Position numbers and translations under genes: made by a program
In this document: in pieces, positions 1-6,019 of the stretch
How the letters are laid out: each line of letters opens with the position of its first letter
How positions within the stretch are numbered: position 1 is the stretch's first letter
NCBI GenBank assembly: GCA_964353255.1
Contig: CAYGVJ010000114.1
Span: forward strand, 1-16,791
From: VFZS01 sp964353255
GTDB taxonomy: Bacteria; Acidobacteriota; Terriglobia; Bryobacterales; Bryobacteraceae
Length of the DNA stretch: 16,791 bases
Direction of reading: 5' to 3'
Notes under the pieces: generated by a model
The model's database searches: none
Told to the model about the DNA's origin: nothing
Seen by the model: the letters and a program-made list of their open reading frames with translations, nothing else

Positions 1-23
1 CCAACGGCGCAGCCTGTGGGGCC

Positions 24-113
24 TGGCGGAGGAAGAGGGATTCGAACCCCCGAGCGAGTTGCCCCGCTAACGGTTTTCAAGACCGCCGCCTTCGACCGCT
101 CGGCCATTCCTCC
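24..113 (-). tRNA. tRNA-Ser(UGA), CCA tail encoded
   Basis: On the minus strand this folds as a class II tRNA. A 7-bp acceptor stem pairs GGAGGAA (107-113) with TTCCTCC (28-34), and there is a T-arm with GGTTCGAATCC and a long variable arm. The anticodon loop is CTTGAAA, with anticodon TGA at 77-79. The long variable arm, the anticodon and discriminator base G (position 27) all fit serine; the anticodon reads UCA and, with wobble, other UCN codons. The 3' CCA is encoded at 24-26. The 5' end lies only 4 nt after the topB stop codon, so the tRNA may be cut out of a topB read-through transcript by RNase P. No integrase or att-like duplication is visible next to it. Confidence 0.97.
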
Positions 114-117
114 ATCT

Positions 118-2034
118 TCACGATAGCCGATGGCGCCGGGAAGGCGCAAACGCCTCCTCGCTCAGCGCCTTGCCCACCACTTCGCGCACGTAGTTCTCGA
201 TGCCTTCCAGGAACGGCTCCAGCTCGGCCGCGCCCCGCTCGATCTTCTTCAGAAACGCTTCCCACTGCCCGGTCATGGCCGGGCTCTTGACTTCCGGGTG
301 CACCACTTCGATCAGCCGCACGCCCTTGTCGGTGGCCTTGAGCGACTTGCCCTCGCGCACCACGTAGCCGCGCTTGAGCAGCACCTCGATGATGGCCGCG
401 CGCGTGGCCGGCGTTCCCAGCCCACGCTCCTTCATGGCTTCGGAGAGTTCTTTCTCGTCCAGGGTTTCGCCAGCGGTCTCCATGGCGGTCAGCAGCGTGG
501 CTTCGGTGAAATGCCGCGGCGGGCGGGTCTTCTTGCGCTTGGACTCGATATCCACCACCTTCAGCGGCTGCCCCGCGGCCAAGCCCGAGGGCAATTCCTG
601 CGTTTCAGCCTCAGCCGCATCCTCACCGCCCTTTCGCTCCCGCTTCTTCTCTGGCGCCGCCTCCAGCACCTTCCAGCCCACCTGCTCGACGGCGGTTCCC
701 GTGGCCCGATAGCGGTCACAGAACCCTTCCCCGGTGATGGCGGTGATCACGGTGGTCACGGACCAGACGTGGTCCGCGTGCCAGGCGCTGAGCAGCCGGC
801 GACAGATGAGATCGTAGATCTTCTGCTCGTCCGGCCCGAGCGCAGCCCGCTCGGGCGAGGTTGGCGTGGGGATGATGGCGTGGTGGTCGGTGACTTTTGA
901 GTCGTCCACGAAGCGGCGTCCCAGCGGGCGCTCGCCGGTGCCCGGCGCCAGCAGTCCTTCGTAACGCCCCTCGATCACCTTCACCACGCGGTTGAGTGAG
1001 CGCGCGACGTCGCCCGATAGATGGCGGCTGTCGGTGCGCGGGTAGCTGATGAGCTTGTGCCGCTCGTAAAGAGCCTGGGCCAGGTTCAGCGTGTTCTGCG
1101 CGCTGAAGCCGAACAACCGATTGGCGTGCCGCTGCAACTCAGTCAGGTCGTAGAGCAGCGGCGGGGCCAGGCGCTGGGTCTCAGCGCCTACCGACTCGAC
1201 GCGCGCCGCCCCCGTGCGCGCGCGCTCGACGATGAGGCCGGCGAGCTCGCCATCCGCCGGCAGCCGCGTCTGCCGGGCCTTCTCCGCTTCCGGGTCGAAC
1301 CAGACGGCCCGGTAGACGGCGCCCTCCGGCGGCTGGAAGGTGGCCCGCACCTCCAGGTAGTCCTCGGGGACGAAAGAGCGGATTGCCAGCTCGCGCTCGA
1401 CCAGCATGGCCAGCGTAGGGGTCTGCACGCGCCCCACCGAGAAGTCCTCGTTAAGCGCCAGCGTGTAGGCCCGCGAGAGGTTCATCCCCACCAGCCAGTC
1501 GGCCCGGCTGCGGCCCCGCGCGGCCGCCGCCAGTGCGTCGTAGTCGTGCCCCTCGCGCAGGTTGTCGAACGCTGCGCGGATGGCTTCGCGGGTGAGCGAA
1601 GAGACCCACAGGCGCCTGACCGGCTTGTGGCACCCGGCGGCCTCGTAGATGTAGCGGAAGATCAGTTCCCCTTCGCGGCCCGCGTCGGTGGCGCACACTA
1701 TCTGCCCGATTTTCGGCGACGTGAGTATCCTGCGGACCACCTCGAACTGCTGCTTGGTCGCCTCCAGCACCACCAGCGGCCACTCCCGCGGCAGCATGGG
1801 CAGCAGGTCGCGCCGCCAGTGCCGCCACTCGGGCCGGATCTCGTGCGGCTGCGCCAGGCCCACCAGGTGACCGATAGCCCAGCTGACCACGTACCCGTTG
1901 CCGTGCAGATACCCCTCGCCCTGCTTGGTCGCTCCCAGCACCCGGGCCAGGTCCCGCGCCACCGAGGGCTTCTCGGCGATCACGGCCACGGTGGGCGCGG
2001 AGGGCTGCCGCGATTGCGTCTCGGGCGAACTCAC
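118..2034 (-). CDS. topB: DNA topoisomerase III (type IA)
   Basis: Type IA topoisomerase that cuts one DNA strand through a 5'-phosphotyrosine link, passes a strand and reseals it; topoisomerase III mainly decatenates and resolves recombination intermediates. From the GTG start the protein is 638 aa, close to the E. coli enzyme (653). The Toprim domain is at the N-terminus (VAVIAEKPSVARDLARVLG near residues 16-34, and DAGREGE from residue 117). VGRVQTPTLAMLVERE follows near residue 200, and the active-site tyrosine is Y331 in LISYPRTDSRHL. No C-terminal zinc-finger cysteines are present, as in TopB and unlike TopA. The reading frame stays open upstream to 2175, but that would overlap the sulfatase by about 130 nt. 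GTG at 2034, 10 nt after the sulfatase stop, is preferred; GTG at 1989 is an alternative. Possibly co-transcribed with the sulfatase upstream and tRNA-Ser downstream. Confidence 0.93.
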   Translation of the reverse strand: MSSPETQSRQPSAPTVAVIAEKPSVARDLARVLGATKQGEGYLHGNGYVVSWAIGHLVGLAQPHEIRPEWRHWRRDLLPMLPREWPLVVLEATKQQFEVVRRILTSPKIGQIVCATDAGREGELIFRYIYEAAGCHKPVRRLWVSSLTREAIRAAFDNLREGHDYDALAAAARGRSRADWLVGMNLSRAYTLALNEDFSVGRVQTPTLAMLVERELAIRSFVPEDYLEVRATFQPPEGAVYRAVWFDPEAEKARQTRLPADGELAGLIVERARTGAARVESVGAETQRLAPPLLYDLTELQRHANRLFGFSAQNTLNLAQALYERHKLISYPRTDSRHLSGDVARSLNRVVKVIEGRYEGLLAPGTGERPLGRRFVDDSKVTDHHAIIPTPTSPERAALGPDEQKIYDLICRRLLSAWHADHVWSVTTVITAITGEGFCDRYRATGTAVEQVGWKVLEAAPEKKRERKGGEDAAEAETQELPSGLAAGQPLKVVDIESKRKKTRPPRHFTEATLLTAMETAGETLDEKELSEAMKERGLGTPATRAAIIEVLLKRGYVVREGKSLKATDKGVRLIEVVHPEVKSPAMTGQWEAFLKKIERGAAELEPFLEGIENYVREVVGKALSEEAFAPSRRHRLS

Positions 2035-2044
2035 CTCGGTGTCT

Positions 2045-3517
2045 TCAGCTCTTGGCCATGCGCTCGGTGCAGGCCGCCGCAGGCGTGCCGTCCTCGGAAC
2101 GGTCATCCTCCACGAGCGTCCGCAAACGCTCCAGCTCGCGGCGCAGTTCCTCGGCTTTCTCACGATGCGCCGCACCGCCGTGCAGGTTGCGCCGCTCCTC
2201 GGGGTCCTTTTCCAGGTCGAACAGTTCCCAGGCCTGCGGGGCCTGGATGTAGTGAATCAGCTTCCACCGGCTGGTCCGCACCCCGCGCATCTTCGGCGCG
2301 CAGTGCACCGCCGGATACTCGAAGTACTCGTAGAGCCAGCTCTCGCGCCAGCTCTTCGCGGCCCCCCCCAGTATTGGCCGCCAGCTCAGCCCGTGGTTCT
2401 CGATCGCTTTGGGGCGCGCCACGCCGGCGTAGTCCAGAACTGTGTGCGCCACATCGTTGTTCAGAACCATGTGCTCTCGGTCTACCGTCCCGGCCTTCAC
2501 CTCCGCGGGGTAGCGCATCAGCATGGGCACGCGGATCGACGGCTCGTACATCAGGCGCTTGTCGAACATCCCGTACTCGCCTTGGAAGAACCCGTTGTCC
2601 CCCGTATAGATGACCAGCGTGTTCTCGCGCAACCCTTGCTGGTCCAGGAAGTCCAGCACCCGGCCCAGGTTCTCGTCCACCCCCAGCAGCGTGCGGTAGT
2701 AGTTCTTCATGAACACCTGGTAGTTGAGCCGCTTGCGCTCCTCGCGCGGCAGGTGGGCCGGCACGCCGCGTTCGCGGAAATCAGGCATGTCGGCGATCTG
2801 CATGTCGGTCGAGCGCACGCACTCCGGCCGGTCGCTCAGATCGACGTTGAAGGTGGACGGTTCCGGAACGGTGACGTCCTCGTAAGCCTTCCGGAAGCGC
2901 TCCGCCGGGAGCCAGGCGCGGTGCGGCGCCTTGAAGTGGTAGAGCAGGCAGAAGGGCTTGTTCTTGGGGCGGCTCTTGAGGACCTCCAGGGCTTGGTCGC
3001 CCACCACGTCCTCGGAATTGCCGCGGAACTGCACCCGCGCGCCGTGGGCGATCATGACTGGGTCGTCGTACACTCCTTGGCCCGGGAAGATGCACCAGTG
3101 ATCGAAGCCTAGCCCGGCGGGCAGCGTGGCGATGTGCCACTTGCCGACCAGGGCGGTGTAGTAGCCGGCTTGCTGAAGCAGCCTGGGGAAGGTGGCCAGG
3201 CCCTCGCGGAGGTAGTGTGACTTGCCGCTGTTGGTGGTTACGCCGTGAGCGTGCGAGTAAAGCCCCGTGATGATGGTCCCGCGGCTGGGCGAGCACAGCG
3301 CGTTGGTGACGAAAGCCTCCGTGAAGCGGACGCCCTCGCGGGCGAGCCGGTCCATGTGGGGCGTGCGCAGGATCTTGTTGCCGGCGCAGCTCATGGCGTC
3401 CCAGCGCTGGTCGTCGGTCATCACGAACAGGATGTTGGGACGGCGCACCTGCGCTTGGGAAATGTAAGGGAAACCGACCGCCGCTGAGGCGGCGCGGATC
3501 ACATCGCGTCTGGTCAT
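2045..3517 (-). CDS. Exported type I sulfatase (alkaline-phosphatase superfamily)
   Basis: Hydrolyses sulfate esters; the substrate (glycan, choline sulfate or other) cannot be read from sequence. The N-terminus MTRRDVIRAASAAVGFPYIS looks like a short twin-arginine (Tat) signal, so periplasmic or exported action is likely. Metal ligands lie in FVMTDDQ (D35, D36) and YTGDNGF (D307, N308). The catalytic signature is CSPSRG with C75, the residue converted to formylglycine in this family. GKWH (126-128) and FKAPHR (H199) are further S1-family active-site motifs. Length is 490 aa. The open frame extends 18 codons further upstream, but the ATG at 3517 places the Tat motif at the N-terminus, so it is preferred. 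No clear Shine-Dalgarno precedes it. No formylglycine-generating enzyme is encoded in the window, so maturation must rely on one elsewhere. topB follows after 10 nt. Confidence 0.92.
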   Translation of the reverse strand: MTRRDVIRAASAAVGFPYISQAQVRRPNILFVMTDDQRWDAMSCAGNKILRTPHMDRLAREGVRFTEAFVTNALCSPSRGTIITGLYSHAHGVTTNSGKSHYLREGLATFPRLLQQAGYYTALVGKWHIATLPAGLGFDHWCIFPGQGVYDDPVMIAHGARVQFRGNSEDVVGDQALEVLKSRPKNKPFCLLYHFKAPHRAWLPAERFRKAYEDVTVPEPSTFNVDLSDRPECVRSTDMQIADMPDFRERGVPAHLPREERKRLNYQVFMKNYYRTLLGVDENLGRVLDFLDQQGLRENTLVIYTGDNGFFQGEYGMFDKRLMYEPSIRVPMLMRYPAEVKAGTVDREHMVLNNDVAHTVLDYAGVARPKAIENHGLSWRPILGGAAKSWRESWLYEYFEYPAVHCAPKMRGVRTSRWKLIHYIQAPQAWELFDLEKDPEERRNLHGGAAHREKAEELRRELERLRTLVEDDRSEDGTPAAACTERMAKS

Positions 3518-3619
3518 GGCGTTTCGTATGATACCGAAAAAGCCGAAAGCCGGGACAGTACACTCAAACACCCTTTTCCCATCCCTGCGCCCACTGAGGA
3601 GGGCAAAGCTCGGGCGCGG

Positions 3620-3649
3620 TTGCCTTAGCTAACAGAGCTTAGTTATACT
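3620..3649 (+). promoter_or_regulatory. Sigma70-like promoter of the toxin-antitoxin operon
   Basis: TTGCCT (3620-3625) and TATACT (3644-3649) are separated by 18 nt, a good match to the housekeeping -35/-10 pattern. The expected transcription start, about 7 nt after the -10, falls at or next to the GTG start codon at 3657. The message would then be leaderless or nearly so, which fits the absence of any Shine-Dalgarno sequence. The local base composition is clearly more AT-rich than the surrounding DNA. Confidence 0.6.
3625..3645. promoter_or_regulatory. Nested inverted repeats, candidate antitoxin operator
   Basis: Between the -35 and -10 elements lie three overlapping dyads. They are the perfect palindrome TTAGCTAA (3625-3632), CTAA (3629-3632) facing TTAG (3639-3642), and TAAC (3630-3633) facing GTTA (3642-3645). 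Phd/YefM antitoxins are known to bind palindromes in their own promoter and repress it, more strongly together with the toxin. Assigning these dyads as that operator is inference from position and symmetry. Confidence 0.45.
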
Positions 3650-3656
3650 TGTCGCT

Positions 3657-3887
3657 GTGGAGCTGAACATCCATCAGGCCAAAACCCACCTCTCACGCCT
3701 CATCGAGCGCGCTCTCCAGGGCGAAGAGGTCATCATCGCGAAGGCCGGCAAGCCCGTCGTCAAGCTGGTTCGTTTCCAGCCCAAGCCCAAGCGTGTCCTG
3801 GGCAGCGCCGCCGGCACCATCGAGTTCTCTCCCGGGTGGGACGCGCCTTTGAGTGACCGGGAACTCGGGGAATTCCTGGGGCGATGA
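3657..3887 (+). CDS. Phd/YefM-family antitoxin
   Basis: A 76-residue antitoxin of a type II toxin-antitoxin pair. The N-terminal part (MELNIHQAKTHLSRLIERAL) is the typical Phd/YefM DNA-binding fold, followed by GEEVIIAKAGKPVVKLV, a hallmark of the family. The C-terminal part (FSPGWDAPLSDRELGEFLG) is the likely toxin-binding tail. Translation starts at GTG 3657, immediately after a predicted transcription start and without a Shine-Dalgarno. The stop codon overlaps the toxin start by 4 nt (ATGA at 3884-3887), indicating translational coupling. The expected role is to mask the PIN nuclease and, with it, autorepress the operon through dyads at 3625-3645. Confidence 0.93.
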   Translation: MELNIHQAKTHLSRLIERALQGEEVIIAKAGKPVVKLVRFQPKPKRVLGSAAGTIEFSPGWDAPLSDRELGEFLGR

Positions 3888-4270
3888 GATTCCTCCTGGA
3901 CACGCACACCTTCCTCTGGGCCATCGCCGAGCCGGCCCGGCTCTCCAGGAAGGTCACCCGGACGATTCTGGATGAGCGAAACGAGCTCCTGCTAAGCAGC
4001 GTGACCTTGTGGGAGATCATCGTGAAGTTGCAGGCCGGCAAGTTGAAGCTCGACGCCAGCGCCGAGTACTTCCAGGCTCACATGGACCGCCTCGGAATCC
4101 GCCAGGTCCTACCCGTCACTCCGGTGCATGTTTATGCCCTGCTGAAGTTGCCAGCTTTGCACAAGGACCCGTTCGATCGCCTTCTGGTCGCCCAAGCCAG
4201 TGTCGAGGGCCTCCCACTCGTCTCCGCCGACGACCTCTTGCGCCGATACGCTATCCGAGTGCTCTGGTAG
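3884..4270 (+). CDS. PIN-domain toxin ribonuclease (VapC-like)
   Basis: A 128-residue PIN-domain protein, the toxin partner of the upstream Phd-type antitoxin. PIN toxins are Mg2+-dependent ribonucleases that commonly cut tRNA or rRNA; the target here is unknown. Acidic active-site residues are visible at D6 (LLDTHTFLW), E44 (TLWEIIVK), D95 and D98 (HKDPFDRLLVAQA) and D116 (SADD). The LLDTHTFLW and HKDPFDR motifs match the Sll0205-like PIN subgroup, which is often paired with Phd/YefM antitoxins rather than VapB. The start overlaps the antitoxin stop (ATGA). All expected acidic residues are present, so the toxin looks intact. It converges on the M20 amidohydrolase with a 27-nt gap and no obvious terminator. 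Confidence 0.93.
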   Translation: MRFLLDTHTFLWAIAEPARLSRKVTRTILDERNELLLSSVTLWEIIVKLQAGKLKLDASAEYFQAHMDRLGIRQVLPVTPVHVYALLKLPALHKDPFDRLLVAQASVEGLPLVSADDLLRRYAIRVLW

Positions 4271-4297
4271 CGCCCCGGCCGGCTCCGTGGAGGGCCC

Positions 4298-5857
4298 CTA
4301 CCGCACCGTCGGGTACTCGATCCCGAGCTGCTCCAGATAGCTCTTGTACTTGGCCGGATCGTAGCGCAGCTTCTGGAGCTGCCCCCGGAAGCGCTCCATT
4401 TTCTCGCGGTTCAGCTCGAGGGGCGGCTGCGTGCCTTCCGGGATCAGCGACTTCCACTGGATGTCCTTGGTCTGCTCGGCCAAGTACTGGCGGGCCGCGG
4501 CCAGCAGCTCGGGACTGAGGAGCAGATCCAAGGCCGTCAGCGCCTGGGCCTTGGCGCCGGCGGTCGAGCCTTGGTGCGCGATGGGCGTGGCCATGGCAAT
4601 GCCGCTCGACCAGTGGTGAGCGATCATGCCCGGGATGTTGCCCGGAAACCGCAGCACCACGGTGGGCAGGTTCCAGGAGACCTCAGCGATGTCGTCCGAG
4701 CCGGCCCCGCTCCGCTCCGTTCCCGGCGGCCTCAACTCTCTGATCTCCTTGCTCATCCCCTGCGGCTTGGCCTGCAGCTCGGCCTGCGCCGCCCGCGCCA
4801 GCTTCTCATCCGCCTCGGACCACTCGGGCATCCCCACGCGCTTGATGTTGGCGTGGAGCGCCTCGGCCAGGGGCTTACTAAAGTGCCCCGGCCAGGTGGC
4901 CGCCAGCACCCGCTCGGTCATCGTCGTGTCGGTCATCAGCGCCGCGGCATTGGCGATGCGGGTGCCGATCTCGTGCAGCTCGCGGATGCGCTCGTAATCC
5001 CACTCGCGGAAGAAATACCAGACCGTGGCCACCGGCGGCACCACGTTGGGCTGATCGCCGCCGTTGACGATGACGTAGTGCGAGCGGTGCTCGGGGCGGA
5101 GGTGCTCGCGGCGGAAGTTCCAGGCGACGTCCATAAGCTCGGCCGCATCCAGCGCGCTCCGGCCCGCCCAGGGCGCGCCGGCCGCGTGCGCGCTCCGGCC
5201 GTGGAAGGTGTATTGGGTCGAAACCAGGCCCGAGCCGACAGGGCCGTAGCCGGTGCCGAAATCGCTGCTGATGTGGCAACTCAACATGACGTCCACGTCC
5301 CGGAACAGGCCCGCCAGAACCATGTAGGTGCGGCTCGCCAGCAGTTCTTCCGCCACGCCCGGGTACACCCGCAGCGTCCCCGGGAGCTTGTACTTCTCCA
5401 TGAGCTGCTTGACCACCACGGCGGCGGTGACGTTAACGGCCTGGTGAGAATTATGACCCTCGCCGTGCCCCGGCCCGTTCTCGATCAGCGGCGCCTGGTA
5501 GGCCACGCCCGGTTTTTGGGAAGTCCCCGGCAGCCCGTCGATGTCGGCCATGAACCCGATCACCGGCTTGCCCGAACCCCAGGTGGCCACGAAGGCCGTG
5601 GGCATCCCCGCCACCCCGCGCGTCACCTGGAAACCGTTCTTCTCCAGGATCCCGGTGACGTAGGCCGAAGTCTCCACCTCCTGGAATCCCAGCTCGGCGA
5701 AGCTGAAGATCGCATCCACCATTTGCTGGGTGAGTCCGCGCCGCCCCTCCACCAGCTCCAGTGCCTGTTTCTTGAGTTCCTCGAGCGGCGGCGGCTGGCA
5801 CCTCGCCAGCTCGCGCCCGGCAAACGCCAGCATCACCAGCAACACTGCTCTGCGCAT
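4298..5857 (-). CDS. Exported M20 (AbgB-like) amidohydrolase
   Basis: A 519-aa metal-dependent hydrolase of the M20 family, closest in layout to the AbgB-type aminobenzoyl-glutamate hydrolase and amidohydrolase group. It probably cleaves an amide-linked amino acid or short peptide conjugate. The N-terminus (MRRAVLLVMLAFAGRELARC) is a signal peptide, so it acts outside the cytoplasm. Putative metal-site residues are D105/D107 in GFMADIDGLPG, H131, E133 and H135 in GHGEGHN, E170/E171 in GVAEELL, H195 in SCHISSD and a late His in IAHHW. A dimerisation-domain motif HGRSAHAAGAPW lies at 219-230. In most M20D relatives the second motif reads H-x-C-G-H; here Cys is Glu. The frame is open 124 codons further upstream, but ATG 5857 has the signal peptide and a purine-rich ribosome-binding region (GGGAAGGGAAG). 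It is divergent from the tricorn-type protease. Confidence 0.9.
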   Translation of the reverse strand: MRRAVLLVMLAFAGRELARCQPPPLEELKKQALELVEGRRGLTQQMVDAIFSFAELGFQEVETSAYVTGILEKNGFQVTRGVAGMPTAFVATWGSGKPVIGFMADIDGLPGTSQKPGVAYQAPLIENGPGHGEGHNSHQAVNVTAAVVVKQLMEKYKLPGTLRVYPGVAEELLASRTYMVLAGLFRDVDVMLSCHISSDFGTGYGPVGSGLVSTQYTFHGRSAHAAGAPWAGRSALDAAELMDVAWNFRREHLRPEHRSHYVIVNGGDQPNVVPPVATVWYFFREWDYERIRELHEIGTRIANAAALMTDTTMTERVLAATWPGHFSKPLAEALHANIKRVGMPEWSEADEKLARAAQAELQAKPQGMSKEIRELRPPGTERSGAGSDDIAEVSWNLPTVVLRFPGNIPGMIAHHWSSGIAMATPIAHQGSTAGAKAQALTALDLLLSPELLAAARQYLAEQTKDIQWKSLIPEGTQPPLELNREKMERFRGQLQKLRYDPAKYKSYLEQLGIEYPTVR

Positions 5858-5905
5858 GACTTGCTTCCCTTCCCGGCTGGGCCGTAATCCGTATGGAAGA
5901 AGTTG

Positions 5906-6003
5906 TCCGGCCTGGGGGCCGGACGCGGACGTGGGCGTCCGCCCTACAACCGCGCACGGTAGGGCGGGTCCCCTGACCCGCGAGCCAGCCCCCGGCTGGC
6001 TCG
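5906..6003. repeat. Chain of five overlapping perfect palindromes (REP/MITE-like)
   Basis: This 98-nt stretch is almost entirely inverted repeats. Stems are 5906-5912/5917-5923 (7 bp, loop TGGG), 5920-5926/5935-5941 (7 bp), 5939-5947/5959-5967 (9 bp, CCGCCCTAC/GTAGGGCGG), 5964-5970/5975-5981 (7 bp, GCGGGTC/GACCCGC) and 5981-5990/5994-6003 (10 bp, loop CCC). The 3' arm of each hairpin shares bases with the 5' arm of the next, so adjacent hairpins exclude each other. It fills most of the spacer between the two divergent genes. Its style resembles dispersed intergenic palindromic elements of high-GC genomes, but copy number cannot be judged from one window. A leader or regulatory role is also possible. 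Confidence 0.75.
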
Positions 6004-6019
6004 AAAACCGCATAGTATC

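Noticed and set aside
24..113. tRNA-Ser as an integration (att) site for a mobile element
   Set aside because: There is no integrase, no direct repeat of the tRNA 3' end and no foreign-looking gene block next to it in the window.
1021..3112. Long plus-strand open frames (about 400-530 codons) opposite topB and the sulfatase
   Set aside because: They are antisense to two confidently identified genes, rich in Arg, Pro, Ala and Gly, and show no recognisable domains; such frames are common in high-GC DNA.
4571..5887. A 438-codon plus-strand frame opposite the M20 amidohydrolase
   Set aside because: Its composition is His/Arg/Pro-rich low-information sequence and the opposite strand has a complete M20 protein with metal-site motifs.
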